Both the position numbers and the translations under genes were made by a program. Positions 47,713 through 60,289 of a DNA stretch of 64,000 nucleotides are shown in pieces (the first letter of the stretch is position 1; the number at the start of each line of letters is the position of its first letter). Origin of the DNA: Antitrichia curtipendula (lineage: Eukaryota; Streptophyta; Bryopsida; Hypnales; Leucodontaceae); the NCBI GenBank assembly GCA_951230915.1, contig OX579636.1, positions 36,515,567 through 36,579,566 on the forward strand, written 5' to 3'. Below the pieces are notes generated by a model. That model had not been told where the DNA came from. It saw only the letters and a program-made list of their open reading frames with translations, and ran no database searches.

Positions 47713-48142
47713 TAATAATCTTGCTTTCCTTCCTTCCATAACTACATTCAGTACAATTAAACACTACCAAATCAAAATGGTCCTTTAATTTGGTCTTGGT
47801 AAAAATTGATCCTTTGTTTCTTGTGATCACATCCAATAGAATGAAACTCCACCAAATCCAAGTGGTTCCCTTGCTTTGGTCTTGGTATAAATTGTTGTCT
47901 TTTTGGTGGTCACATCCAATAGAATGAATCAAATCTAAATGGTTCCTTCTCTGGTCTTGGTATAAACTGCTTCTCCTATTTTCTACGGCCACATTCAACA
48001 AATGAACTATCACCAAATCTTAGTAGTCCCTTTCTCTTGTCTTGGTATAAATTACTTTTCATACTTCCTATAGCCACATCCAACAGAATGAAGTATTACC
48101 TAGTCTTAGTGGTCCGTTGCTCTAGTCTTGGTATAAATTAGT
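47713..48142. repeat. Minisatellite, five units of about 75-87 bp
   Basis: Each unit carries GTCTTGGTATAAATT, then CACATCCAA(T/C)AGAATGAA, then AAATC(T/C)(A/T)AGTGGT(C/T)C. Anchors fall near 47791, 47877, 47952, 48037 and 48124. Units are clearly diverged from one another. The minus-strand frame through it (47681-48016) reflects the repeat and is not proposed as a gene. Confidence 0.8.
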
Positions 48143-49356
48143 AAAAACTATAGTAAATTATTTATCTCTCTCTACGAAACAACATAAAAAGGTCTCCAGT
48201 GAGTAATATGTTATGTTTCCAAAGGCTTTAAAATATTAATGAAATTTTATTACTCAAAATTACATAATCTATGATTGATGACTTCAATAACCATCATAGA
48301 TATAATATCACACAAAATTCTTAGCCAAATTCTATGTCTACCCCCTAAACATCCAGAATCTTTTCCAGAATTGACAATTTAAAAAAAATCATTATAAAGT
48401 ATTATTTGGAAGAATATTTTGGAATTGATATGCAAGTGAAAGTTGTAGATTTTGAATTTTAGATTCTATCTATATAGTTAGATTCACCACTACTATCACC
48501 AATATTTTTTTTTTATGAATTTTGAAAGGAAAATTTTAAAGTTTGAGTACAAGCAAAATATTATTATTTTGGGAATAAAACTTGTTGGAATGGATTTCAA
48601 AGGAGGTTCTCTTGGCATGATGATTTGTGAAATTTTTGTGTTCTTTATATCTATGACCCCATTTTTGCAAATCCAGTTTTGAACTAGAGCCAATGTAATT
48701 TTGGTTTGGTCTACTACTTAACATACTTGAACATTTGTAATTTTAGAATAATATGTATTCTAGTAACACCAATCCAACTGATAGATAGGATAAGAACTTA
48801 ATAAAGTATCTCCACAAATTATAATGACTTTCATCCAAGCAACAATGAGAAATAAACATGAATATGAATTTGTTCATTGTTCATAAATTGGATACTGGAG
48901 GGCTTAAGGGTAAGAAATATGGAGTATTCATTGTCTTCAAAGTCATGTTTCATCCAAATTGAATCCAAAGGTCATCTTCTAGAAACAAATAATGGATTAT
49001 GTTGATTCACCTATAAGGCAACTATCTTAATATTACATGTTGATGGATTCCTACAAATTTGTACTATACTTCATGAAAAAATTCTTCTAAAATTGAAACA
49101 TTTTAATTTTTTTATAAACTTATCATATATAGAAAATTTGGTATTTTGAACAAATATAACAAAGAAACATTGTGGTTTCATTATAGCATGTTGATCACTT
49201 TATAGTTTTAGCCTACTACATCAAAACATAATATTTTTTCAATTATTTTTTAACATCCCTTTTTCTTAAAAACAAGGTAAAGAGAGTTAAAAAATTTATA
49301 AGCTATAACATAATAAAATTCTATTCAATACAACTATAGTAGTAGTTGGTTCATAG
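48143..49356. other. AT-rich spacer, nothing identified
   Basis: No gene, RNA or bounded repeat seen. Confidence 0.5.
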
Positions 49357-49360
49357 ATAA

Positions 49361-50282
49361 ACCCTAAAGGACCAATATGTGTTTATTGGCAATATAGAAA
49401 TTTTATGCATGTACCTGTGATTGGAGATATTCATATTTTTGACTGAAATTTTAATACAAGTTGTGCGCGAGGAATATCTTTAATATGCACTAAATTTCAT
49501 GACATTTTGATATACGTTTTAAAAGTTAAGGCCTAATATGTTATTTTTTTTCTCAGCTGGGCAGTCCGGGCAGATTAAAAAAATCACTTTTTTCATAAAC
49601 AAAAATTTGAAATTGGTTTTCTAGAGTTATATATACGTGGAAAGCTTTTAATTATTCCATTTTGACCAATAAATCAAAAGTTATGAGGAGTTTTAGTTTG
49701 TGGGCAGTTATGGAATCTCTACTTTAAAATAAACTTTGAAGCCCTTTATCTTACTCAATTTTCAGTATTTTTTGAAAAAAATAAAATCATAGGATGTAGA
49801 TTGTTTGTTACAACATTTCGACCACTGAGATTGGCATTTTCCAATTCCATATGTAAATTCTTGACAATTTAGTATTTTGAATAATTCTCTACTTCATTGT
49901 TCTTACTATTTTTTTCCTATATGTTGTACAATTCCAAATGATGTGAAATTTTTTAAGCATGTACCAACTTGTCTAGGAAAAAGAATCCAAAGAAGCAGCA
50001 CCATTTTGGACATTTTTTCATAGAAAAGTGAGCTTCTGAAGTGTAGCTACCCAGTTTTTTGCAGGGTAAAAAGATGATTTCAGTGATTTTGAATGCTTAT
50101 ATCTTGCAATCCACTTTGTGGAAATTTCTGAAATTTTTACCACATGTTCTCAAGTCAGCATACTACAAGATCCCACGGTTACATGTGTCAAAATTTTCTT
50201 TTTTTCAAAAATTTGGTACTTGTACTAAAAATGGCAATTCTTGAATGTTTTCAGTGAAAACATAGTCATCGAACTTTAGGGG
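49361..50282. mobile_element. TTAA-type TIR element, 922 bp, copy B (reverse of copy A)
   Basis: Ends ACCCTAAAGGACC and complement of CCCCTAAAGTTCG; flanks ATAA (49357-49360) and TTAA (50283-50286). Same length as 18602-19523 and collinear with it in reverse orientation, including TTGACAATTTAGTATTTTGA and the CTTTGAAGCCCTTTAT block. Confidence 0.7.
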
Positions 50283-51097
50283 TTAACTAATATCTAAATC
50301 ATTTCTTGAATTTTTGCATATTTTTATTTATATCTTTATAAATATATAATATTTACCTCAATTTCATCCAATCCATCATTGAGCATTTAAAAAAAGAGAA
50401 GTTCTTGTGGTCAGAAAAGCCCTTAAAACCTCTCTCGGTGGAAGGTGGAAAGGGTTCAAAGTGAGAAAATACATTCCTTGGAATGGCGAGGAACTTGTGA
50501 ATAAAAAGGAAAGGATGCACGGGGCCACTTGGACAAGCCACAGGAAAACTCCTCAGAAGCTGGCGTCTGTCCTCAAATTTCGCATGATGTAGATTCTTGA
50601 GCACAGTACATCTTATCATTCTTAGATGAGACAAAACGGTAGATTTTGGATTCCATAGATTCCAGAAACGCGCCTTTGCTATTTCGAGGAGAGGAGACTC
50701 GCAACGTTGCCAACGGGCGCCCGTGCCCGGATCCCGAAAATGGCGCGTGAGTACACCCGTTCATCGGTCGGTGTGTGCGTCCACCAGACGGCGCGTCTTG
50801 GCCTCCCTCTTCTACGGGCGCGCGGCTTGGCCTGCACTTCTTGTTGCCTCGCAGCGAAGCTCGGCAATCACTGTTGGGCATCAGCAGGTGCAATTAGAGA
50901 CACCGCTGACACGATTTCGGGAAGGGTGGCGTCTGGATTCTTATGATACCGCGTCGAACATCTCCGAGTGGAAAGTGGAGGGCACTCTGTGTCGATTTGT
51001 CGACTTGGGGTTCGAGTGGAAGAGAGGTTCTTGAGAGGTTAGGTTTGGTTTCTGCTTGTTAAGTTTGCAGTGGGTGTTGGAGAAGAGGACGGGCTGG

Positions 51098-51127
51098 ATG
51101 GGAGATGAGTCTGAAGTGCAGAAGTGA
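51098..51127 (+). promoter_or_regulatory. uORF 1, nine codons
   Basis: ATG 51098 to TGA 51125-51127, peptide MGDESEVQK, 70 bp before the main ATG. Confidence 0.5.
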
Positions 51128-51149
51128 AGGAAGAACGAGGTTTGGGTGA
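51105..51149 (+). promoter_or_regulatory. uORF 2, fourteen codons, in frame with the main ORF
   Basis: ATG 51105 to TGA 51147-51149, peptide MSLKCRSEGRTRFG. It overlaps uORF 1 in another frame and its stop is the in-frame stop that bounds the main reading frame on the left. Confidence 0.5.
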
Positions 51150-51197
51150 AGTGTGTTGGAGTTCAGTCCTGTGAGGGGGACGAGCGAGACTGAGATA

Positions 51198-53141
51198 ATG
51201 TTGGCAGTGTTGCAAAGGCAGCAGGAGCGGCAGTTATTCGGAGGGGAGTCTTCGTATATGAGTGGGGGAGGAGCAGGATTATCGTCCTCATTTGAAGGTG
51301 GTGGGTCGTCGTTGTATGAGTCGATGGTAGACTACGTGCCGACCTCGCAGCAACACATGCAGCAGTCTGCACCGCAGCATGCAATGCGGCGACTGAACTC
51401 CTTCTCGCCCGCGGGGATGAAGGACGCCGAGGCTGCTCTCAATGGCGCCGCGTCTCAAGTGTATCAGCGGAGCCAGAGCTTTGGCGGCGGCAGCGGGGGC
51501 GCAAGCTTGCATGCCTACGGCAACTTCTTCGGCAGCCCTCCGAGCTCTCCCGTATCGAAGTCGGACTTATCAGGATTGTCCATGCTCGACGACGACTGCC
51601 TAATTGAGGCGGCCGCAGGGAAAGGGGGGTTCTTTGACGAGGCGGGGAAGGGTGCCGGTAGGCCAGATCTGCGGGGGCTCACTCTCCCTCCCGGGTCGCC
51701 ACTGGGAGGCGCTGGATCGTCCATCGGGTCACCGACATTTTCCGATGCGCTCTTCAACAAGTACCTTCCTTCGAACAATGAAGACGAAGAGGCTTGGCCT
51801 GCCGTGGACATGTACGGGTGCGATCAGTTCCGGATGTTCGAATTCAAGGTGCGGCGTTGCATGAGAGGGCGGAGCCACGATTGGACGGAGTGCCCATTTG
51901 CACATCCAGGTGAGAAAGCCCGTCGTCGTGACCCTCGTCGGTTCCATTACTCGGGAACTGCCTGTCCCGACTTCCGCAAAGGCAGCTGTCGGAGAGGCGA
52001 TGCTTGTGAGTTCGCTCACGGAGTTTTTGAGTGTTGGCTGCACCCTGCGCGGTACCGCACGCAGCCGTGCAAGGATGGTCGGAACTGCCGGCGTCGCGTG
52101 TGCTTCTTTGCTCACACGCCCGAGCAATTGCGGTTGCTCCCGAATGCGGCCAACGCGGCGACCACGGCCGCTCGTAACGGGGGTTCCTACGATGGCTCGC
52201 CTCGAGCAGCTGCAGCAGCTAGCTATGACGGAGCTTTTGCCTACGAAGCGCTATCATCTTACGACGGGTCCTCGATGGGTAACGTGGGCTCCCCTTTAAG
52301 TCACTTCTCTGGCTACTCAAGTGCGGCGCACTCGGGTCCTGGATGCGTTCCATCGCAAACTTCATCGCCCAGGTCGACTCTTGTTGGGCACGCCCACTAC
52401 GCACCGCCTATCTCTCCGCCCCTTTCTCCTACGGGGTCTCCCCCACTGTCTCCGTCTTCACCCGAAGATTGGACGAGTGCCGGAACGTTTGCCAGCCTTT
52501 CCGGCATGTCTGGAGGGCAAGTTGCTGTGTCTCAGACGATTTCACTGCAGGCCTCTCTCCAGCAAGCAGCTCAAGCCCGGTCACTCAACGCTCATGCCCA
52601 GACCTCTCCAGTGCCTGCGCATCGTCGGCATTTGGATCGGCTGAACTCCATGCCCACGTTGTCGATTCCGAATTCCAGCGAGCATCGCAGCATGCACAGT
52701 GGAGGGCACTCGGGCATGCACCCAGGCTCGGCGCCATCGTCGCCATCCGGAGTCCCTCAGAAGTCGATGATGGAGCTGATCGCCACTCTCCAGCAGTTGG
52801 AAGTGCGTGGCTCGCCTCCTGCTTCCGCTGCGCAGTGGCTCCAGCAGCAATATACAACGGGACCATCTCCTCTTCGTCGATGCTCTCAGAGCGTCCCTGG
52901 CACGCCCACCAAAGTTTCTGGACGCTGGGAGCAGAAGGAGCGATGGGAAGTAGACGAGAATGACAACGGCGAGCCCACCGTGCAGCGTGTGGAGTCCGGG
53001 AGGGATCTGCGAGCCAAAATTTATGGCCGATTGAGCCGAAATTCATTGAACGAAGTCGGTCCGGGTGTTGGAGATTCTCCAGATCTCGACTGGGTGAACG
53101 ATCTCGTCAAGGAGGAGCCAGATCACCCAGCGGCATGGTGA
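51198..53141 (+). CDS. Arginine-rich tandem CCCH zinc-finger protein (RR-TZF)
   Basis: Intact single-exon gene, 647 residues from ATG 51198 (first ATG after the in-frame stop at 51147; A at -3). Zinc fingers in the order of the plant family: arginine-rich CHCH block C221-x5-H-x4-C-x3-H236 ([19 protein letters not shown]), then CCCH finger 1 C256-x7-C264-x5-C270-x3-H274, 16 residues, and finger 2 C291-x5-C297-x4-C302-x3-H306 ([20 protein letters not shown]). Family members bind AU-rich or other mRNA elements, shuttle between nucleus and cytoplasm, gather in P-bodies and stress granules, and act in hormone and stress responses; that role is inferred by homology. No ankyrin repeats precede the fingers. 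Flanks are Ser/Gly/Ala-rich and disordered, with many SP sites ([17 protein letters not shown] near 403-419). A C-terminal [13 protein letters not shown] (629-641) resembles the tail of ankyrin-type members. Codon usage is GC-rich, unlike the surroundings. Confidence 0.94.
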   Translation: MLAVLQRQQERQLFGGESSYMSGGGAGLSSSFEGGGSSLYESMVDYVPTSQQHMQQSAPQHAMRRLNSFSPAGMKDAEAALNGAASQVYQRSQSFGGGSGGASLHAYGNFFGSPPSSPVSKSDLSGLSMLDDDCLIEAAAGKGGFFDEAGKGAGRPDLRGLTLPPGSPLGGAGSSIGSPTFSDALFNKYLPSNNEDEEAWPAVDMYGCDQFRMFEFKVRRCMRGRSHDWTECPFAHPGEKARRRDPRRFHYSGTACPDFRKGSCRRGDACEFAHGVFECWLHPARYRTQPCKDGRNCRRRVCFFAHTPEQLRLLPNAANAATTAARNGGSYDGSPRAAAAASYDGAFAYEALSSYDGSSMGNVGSPLSHFSGYSSAAHSGPGCVPSQTSSPRSTLVGHAHYAPPISPPLSPTGSPPLSPSSPEDWTSAGTFASLSGMSGGQVAVSQTISLQASLQQAAQARSLNAHAQTSPVPAHRRHLDRLNSMPTLSIPNSSEHRSMHSGGHSGMHPGSAPSSPSGVPQKSMMELIATLQQLEVRGSPPASAAQWLQQQYTTGPSPLRRCSQSVPGTPTKVSGRWEQKERWEVDENDNGEPTVQRVESGRDLRAKIYGRLSRNSLNEVGPGVGDSPDLDWVNDLVKEEPDHPAAW

Positions 53142-54760
53142 TGGAGAGAATTGGTTGCCAGTTGAATCACTCTTTTTTGTGTACAGCAGTTGCTGTTGCA
53201 GGAGGTTCTGTGCGGAGCCATTACTGTGAGTAGCTGATGTGTTCCGTTTTTCGACGGTGGTGTAGAGTGGGTTAAGGCGGAATTCCGGAGAGGGGGGAAC
53301 CTCTCTGCGATTAGGGATTGTGGTATTTCATTATATGAAAATTGGGGGAGTACAGGAGAGTTAAGGGAAACTGATGTGGCCCAGTAGCCTGGCTATGAAG
53401 TAATGTGGCCTCTATGCAGGCACTCAGGAAGAGCAGGTGGTGTCTTTGCTCCAGCAGACGTTGTGATCGCATATGAGCAGGAGGTTGCACCGTAGCGCGA
53501 TCCCTTCCTCACGTTTAGTGTGGAGTTTTGCTGGTCGCCCCTGACTTTTGGAGGAAATTGGTAGTTTATTTGGGGGGCTGGGGAATCTGGGATTGTTGAA
53601 ATGGGGTTGATCTGGGAGTAGATGGTAAATGACCATCTTAGCTGAGCGCACAGTAAAACCGCATGATATATAAATATTTCGATATATTGGGGTGCGCACT
53701 GCAGAGGAGCAGGCAGTGTGGAGGTAGGAATTAGATAGTGACAATTATTATTCTGCTCGGTTTTGGCCGCCCCGAAAGGACTGGGAGAAGACACGAGACG
53801 GGGCCTCACTCATTTTTTGGATTTTTCACTTAATTTGTGATTGTAGCTAGCCAGGCTTTTGTTGATTTATCAAAAGCAGGATTGTTGTGGTAGAGACGGA
53901 GGAGCATGCATGTGGATACTTTTATGTACATGCCAACGGACGGGATTATGACGTTATGAAACCTCGAGGTCTTCGACCAAAGCAGACCTTACTCACAGAA
54001 GGAGAGTCTAGTCATATGACTGATCGACCTATCTCAATTTGAAAAGACAATGTGTCGATCTATTGCCTAGGATTAAAAACTGTATATTCATTCATGATGT
54101 CATGATGACGATGGCTTCTGTAATATATGTTTCTCTGCCCTGCACATTTTGCGCTACTTTTGATTTTGCGTCCACATCAATATTCTCAACGTACTCTGTT
54201 GTTGGTGTCAACTACTCTAGTGTGTTTTTCTCTGATCTGCCAGGTCGTGGAGTGGAATTTTTTTCTGGATGTGGTAGAATGCGAGACGTCTTCTCTTGTC
54301 TTTGCTGGATGCCCTCGCTTTAATTGTTCTGGATGGATCACATGATTTGTCGACAGGAAGACCGTGTGCTGCTGCTGCTGCTGCTGCTGGATTGACAGCA
54401 GTGAAACGTTGTGTGGCGTGATAAATCTGAAGGCAGTCTTTATCTGAAGCCTGACTGTCCTGAGGTGCAGTAATCTTGTATGTGTGCCAAGTCTCATTCT
54501 GTTACGTCATGAACCTGACAAGGAGTCTGGAACGTTTCCTGAGCCATTTTTGCATGGGCGTCCGCCCATGTGCCTCTTCACCGAGCATCCTTGTCGTGCA
54601 GTGGTTTCTCTTTCTAGTACCTAACCCCTTTGTAATGTTCGCTTTGTGCACCATTGATGTGCTCTGATTGAGGAACAGACTCTTGAAATACCTTTGCTAC
54701 GCTTGGAGAAGGACTGTTCTTGTTTTGCCCTTTGAGGAACTCTGCTCGTGAACTTATCAT
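53142..54760 (+). other. 3' flank of the RR-TZF gene, probably including the 3' UTR
   Basis: GC falls gradually over 1.6 kb, as expected of transcribed non-coding DNA. (CTG)7 lies at 54369-54389. I see no unambiguous polyadenylation signal and no further coding exon. Confidence 0.4.
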
Positions 54761-55601
54761 CTTTTGTTTTTCCTCGCTTTACAGTTGAGCAGATAACTCA
54801 TGCATTGCTGAGAAGTTACTGATATATGATAGCAGTTGAGCCGATACTCATGCTTTTGCTTAGAAGTCAGTGAAGTATGATAGGAATGGATATTTCTACA
54901 GTGTTGAATTTCGGACATATGCAGGTCACAGGCTCTTTGACTTAAGAATGGGGTTTCCTGCTCACTTGCTGCTTTAATCTATTAACTGACAGAAGTCTTC
55001 ATCAAATTATCGTTTCTGTGTGGACTGACTTTACGGACTTGTGACCACTGACCAGTACTCACTGCGCAAAACTTGGTGAGAGTTAAGTCTAGCTATTTCT
55101 GGCAAGGGTGGCTTTTACCACTCCATTCCCTTTAGAACTTAACTCTAATGATTTCTGAAGGCAGTGCTCTGAAGTTGAGGCAGAGCTTCTAATGAAGAAG
55201 AGTTCTGTCCCTTTCAATTCAAGAGTCCATTCAAGACCCTTCACCAAAGTCCACAAAATATTGGCAAGAGTCCTAGCGCCTTCAGAATTGTCATCATGAA
55301 TCAAAGTGTTCAAATTTTTTCTTCCTACATTTTTTTGGAAATAAATAACATCCCCCAAAAGATGACATATATATTTTTAGAATTTTTGGGGGGCTAGTTT
55401 GACGATTGGATACGGTGGTCAATCTGAAAGCCCCACTCGTAAATATTGAACATGTAAGATATCACTAGTTTGAACCTTGTGGGACACCAATACGTAGTAG
55501 TTAAAAGTGATTCCATGTATAGGATATAAAAATTAAAAGTTAAAAATAAAATGAAGTAATAATATGCACTTTGCCTTATGCATAGGTTAATTTTTCATCA
55601 A

Positions 55602-55642
<41 letters not shown>

Positions 55643-55970
55643 CAACAATCTTATAAGTGACTAATTTTGTGCCCTCACTAATAGGATGATTCAATTTAGT
55701 TTGACCCTACATAACATTGTTAACCAAGCTTGGGGGGTGGGGTTCCTTTTGCATTCACAGAAAGGAGGAGCCTCGGAATACTAAAACTTTCTAAAATTGT
55801 TGTAGAAACTTATGTGGGAGGAGGAGATGGCTAGCACTGATACACTCACTTTGCATAGCACTAATCAAGGGCTTCACATTATATCTAAATTCTCCCTAAG
55901 TGTCTTCGGGGGGAATTATATCTCCACTTGGGAGGTGGAAGTTCAACCTATTAACAATGTTATATGTTGA
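54761..55970. other. Spacer with (AAT)13
   Basis: (AAT)13 at 55602-55640. Otherwise AT-rich with no gene seen. Confidence 0.6.
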
Positions 55971-55976
55971 CATTTA

Positions 55977-56444
55977 GAGCATTCCCACCTGTTTTATAAA
56001 ATGGATGATTTCTTCAAGTTGACCTGCAAAACTATCCCTCTGGACTTGCAAAATGGATGAACTTGTTGAAAGGTTGGCCCCAAAACCTCATGTGACTTGC
56101 AAAAAATGATTGTTTTGCAAGTGAAGCTCCTTAGCTTGCAAATGAATACAACAAAAGAGAAATCCCTTTATCCAACAAGCAAGGACTTACTATAATGACA
56201 CCTGATTGGTAAAAAAGAGTTGTAGGGAGCATTCCGAAATGTTTCCCTGACAAAGTAAATGCTTTTGAAAGCACATATTTGGTGCAAATTGATTGAAGGC
56301 AAGGATTACTATTTGAAAGTAGATGGGTGGCCTCTTAACATGTCATGGGTGGGGTGGTCTATTTTTCCACAACTTGAAAAGTGGATGCCCCCCATTTTGT
56401 AAGCCAAATCACCACCTGTTTTTGAAAGTCGGATGGTGATGCTT
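55977..56444. mobile_element. PIF/Harbinger-like (Tourist-type) MITE, 468 bp
   Basis: Ends GAGCATTCCCACC and complement of AAGCATCACCATCC, the GAGCAT(C/T) type end of plant Harbinger MITEs, with TTA on both sides (55974-55976, 56445-56447). The subterminal TGTTTTATAAAATGG is echoed in reverse near 56420. No coding capacity. Confidence 0.65.
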
Positions 56445-56447
56445 TTA

Positions 56448-57420
56448 GTAGGAAAAATTACTCTTATACATGGGGCATAAAATCTTCAACTTTATACATA
56501 TGAGAGTTAGAGAGAAGTGCAAAATCATAGTCTAGTGCAAGATCCTACAATTGGATATGCAAAAAAACATTTGAATAGAAGAATGCAATTTTCTATTATA
56601 CTTGAAATTAAAATGTTTTTATTATGAAATTATTTCATTTTTGTAAAATTATTTTTTGATTGGAATTTTGGTTTGAAAACCTATATTTTGAATTTTCACT
56701 CTCAATAGAACATGTATTTTCTTTTCTTCTGAGGGTGGGTGGGTTGACGTATTAGAATTTTTTATTGACATCACCAATAAAATATTAATTTGCTTTTGCT
56801 GAAATTTAATGCATGTTCAAGTATCATGGACAAAATATGTGAGAACTTTGGGTGTTAATTCTAGAAGACCAATTTAAGTAATTATGGACAAATCCATAGT
56901 CCATAATTAATATTGCATTTGTAGTTGAATGATGAAAATATGATATACACATAGTTTAAATGTAAACTTTTGAATTAAATTGGATCAAAATCATCATTTT
57001 GGATCAAATAGAGTTTAAAAAAAATAAATAGTAGACAAATATCAGCTACTAGCCAATACATTTTCATTTAAAGAAAATGTCCATAATTAGCAAAAAATCC
57101 AAAATTAATTAAATTGAAGTTACTAGGTGTTAATCCAAGAGTGGCCACCCTCCACCCTCCCTACTATGCTTGTCAATGTAAACTCATGTTCCAAATGATC
57201 TTCTCCTTCCTTTTAATTTTATTGCAATAAGCTTAATATTATACTTTAAAAAGGACTCCAAAACTCAAAGTTTTGAGACGACAAAAGTGCACCAAACTCT
57301 ACTTACAACTTCAAACATATTGAAAATACTGTTATTTTCAATCTTAGCTTCTAAACATTTTGTCCAATTAGAGGGTTATTTTGGGACAAGAAGATAATAG
57401 ATTGTTGAAAGTGTAGATAA
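56448..57420. other. AT-rich spacer, nothing identified
   Basis: No gene or bounded repeat seen. Confidence 0.5.
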
Positions 57421-57620
57421 NNNNNNNNNNNNNNNNNNNNNNNNNNNNNNNNNNNNNNNNNNNNNNNNNNNNNNNNNNNNNNNNNNNNNNNNNNNNNNNN
57501 NNNNNNNNNNNNNNNNNNNNNNNNNNNNNNNNNNNNNNNNNNNNNNNNNNNNNNNNNNNNNNNNNNNNNNNNNNNNNNNNNNNNNNNNNNNNNNNNNNNN
57601 NNNNNNNNNNNNNNNNNNNN
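57421..57620. other. Assembly gap, 200 N
   Basis: Exactly 200 undetermined bases, probably a placeholder of fixed length. Confidence 0.99.
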
Positions 57621-60289
57621 AGAAAATCTTCAATTCCCTTTTGACTCCCAAGAAGATCCAATGGAAATTTGGACAATTTAAGAATGAAAACCATGCAAAA
57701 ATATTTATTCATATAATTTTAGGTGCAATACTATACAGACTTATATTTCTTCAACTACAAAAGCTTACTTACAAACAACCATGCCCTAATATATCAAAAC
57801 GAGCAATTACATGAGTGCTATAAACTCAACTACGAATTATAAACTTTTGAAGATCAAATTTGATTTAAATTGCTTTTAGACAACTGAAGCTAAATTTTTT
57901 GGTAGATAGTGGGACTTTGGGGTTGTACACCAAATAATTTTTGAGTCTCAAGTATCTAGTCTTGAAAAAATACCTTGTATATGGCAATGCTTTTTGGAAC
58001 TTTTGTGCCAAAGAGTTGAAGCTTGAAGATCAAGTTGGATTTGGTCTAAAATTTGATTCAACTTCATCTCCAATTACTAATTATATTTTGTATATAATCT
58101 ATATTTAAAAACAAATTGAATGGTCATCCATGCACTGTAGTATCAATGCTCATATAAGGTCTTATGTAAATTTTGGAACCCCCCCCCTTCAAAAATAGAG
58201 TTCAAAAGAACTTTTGGACAATTTTTTGATACAAAATATTTGGAAACATATCATGCATATATTTGACATTTATTTGAAAGCTGATAAAATTGTCTTGACT
58301 TTGCAAATAATGAATTTGACTATTTATATGCAAAAATTATTTTTGTATGTATATTAATCAATAAACAATTTTAATGTTCACATGCATTGCCGTTTAATAC
58401 AATGTATATTACTCCCCAAAGGATTGAAAGTTTGTTATAGCTTTTGCAATTTTTCATGCATACCATTGTAAAATCAAAAAATAGTATTCATAAAAATATT
58501 TTGGAAGAATATGTATTATCTTCATTACCGCAAACTTAAAAATAAGGCTTGAACAAGAAAATTAAAACGTCACCCACCATTAGCCAGGTGTCTTGATTGT
58601 AGTATATATATAATTATTTCTTTCAAAATGATTGACATTTTTATTTTTCATGGCAAAGGTGAGATAAACAATAACAAAACATGATAGCTTAGCATTCAAT
58701 TTTTTTCTAAAACAACTTAAGATAAAGGTTGTATCACATTGTTACACTGCAGTGATTAAAAAATTAACTCAAGAATACAAAAGAGTCAAATTGAATACCC
58801 TTGTGGAACTAAATTGGTGCAATACTTGTTCTTCAAAATTAAACACCTTTACACTCTTTGATATAACATTTGCAAATCTAATACTATCTTTATTCATAAG
58901 TTTGAAATAAAATTTTAATCTTATTTTCTCCTAGTCTTATTAGTGTAATTAAAGATTTACATAATATAAAGTTCAACCTAAAACCAACTAAATAGGAACA
59001 CTTGAAATTACCATTTGTAAATATGAATTGTTGTTGATTAGAGAACATGTAATAGCATACACTCTTTTGCAAAGAAATTCCCTTTCATTTGTGTTAAAGA
59101 AAAAAATCAATCAAAAGTCATTAATGTTGTTGAGTAGACATTGATGCAATGATGATTATTAGAGTACTGCCACTGTGACCTTTAGAATCATGATTAGGCC
59201 CGATAGGACAATGAGGTTAGTTTGATTTGTATCCCCCACCCTTCATGCAACAATGTTACATGATTGGGTGAGTTTGCCAAATATTGTCTTGCTCTTGCCA
59301 TCTCCCATGTTTTCTCTTCATCTATTGCATCCCGAGAATCAAAGAATTATTGCCTATTGGGATCTTTGTTGTACCAAAACCAAAGTTCCTAGCTAGAGCA
59401 TGTACATGAGACATATGATGAAAAGTGAAGAGTGGCTTCAGTATTGCATAAATCCAAGGAGTCTTACCATTTTTATAGGGTACTACCATTCATAAGTTGC
59501 TTAATTCTATTCCTAGCTACATTCCATAGTAGAAAGCCAATCATTTTTTTCAAAATGTTTTGATCTAGTGAGCCTTTTGAGGTTGTTTGCCATGCCATAG
59601 AGCCCAAGCCATACTAGTGGTGCTTTTAGAGCATGTTTATTATAATTAGCAAGCTAGTAGTTTGGAGTGGTGATGACGGGGAACTAGCCCCATTTGTGAC
59701 AGAGATGGGAGGCCAATGGCATGGAATAATGTTTGGAAGAAATTTGGAGTGGCAAAAAGCTTTAATATGTTGGTGTGAGAACTTGTTTATAGTATAAAAC
59801 CACCTATTTAGGCAAGACACATAGAATGCATGGCTTATAACAATTAAATTGATGGAAAAGGTTGCTGCACTAAGGGGACCGCACTTGCAAAATTGACTTG
59901 TTCAACTGTGCTACTATTCTGTAGTGTTTGGATGATGCTCTATGTGGAGATGTTCTTAGAGACCCATCTAATTGACTATATGAAGTTTTGGATCTTCTAT
60001 TTGGTTTTCCAAAATGAAAGTTTTCTTGTTTCATGTGATTGCTATAACTTTGGGTTGTTGTTAGAATGCAAGCCTGTACTTTGCATTTCAAAATGTTTGC
60101 TGGACCTTACTTTTCAAATTGCTAGCTACTTTGATAATCTTTTGTTTTAATTTTTTTTTGTTCATTTGAATTTAGAGCAACTCAATCTTTCTTGTGAATT
60201 TTATAAAACATTTGGTGTATATTATTGCAATCTGCTTCAATGCTCGCTCACTCTACATGCCATTGCAATTTTTGGGCTCTTCTAGTGGT
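57621..60289. other. AT-rich spacer with a possible retroelement relic
   Basis: The minus strand at about 59250-59630 gives broken protein-like pieces (LLWNVARNRIKQLMNGSTL) that could come from a retroelement, but no motif is diagnostic. No gene proposed. Confidence 0.3.

Larger units (their letters stand above)
50640..51197 (+). promoter_or_regulatory. GC-rich promoter / 5' leader of the RR-TZF gene
   Basis: GC and CpG rise sharply at about 50690 after AT-rich repeat DNA. No obvious TATA box is seen at a convincing position. An ATG at 50740 opens a 68-codon frame to TGA 50946, which lies in either the promoter or a long leader. Closer to the gene are two short overlapping uORFs (annotated separately). 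The transcription start cannot be placed from sequence alone. Confidence 0.5.

Noticed and set aside
51153..51197. Start of the RR-TZF protein at GTG 51153, giving 662 residues
   Set aside because: A plant nuclear gene should start at ATG; the first in-frame ATG after the stop at 51147 is 51198, which gives 647 residues.
51729..53046. Long frames on both strands inside the RR-TZF gene
   Set aside because: They are shadows of a GC-rich coding sequence; only the zinc-finger frame carries family motifs.
55460..55490. GTTTGAACCTTGTGGG resembling the T-arm of a tRNA
   Set aside because: No acceptor or anticodon stem of the right spacing is found around it.
57368..57712. Frames running through the N gap
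   Set aside because: They exist only because undetermined bases contain no stops.
59250..59630. LINE or other retroelement relic on the minus strand
   Set aside because: Protein-like pieces are present, but no catalytic or zinc motif can be identified, so only mentioned as a possibility.
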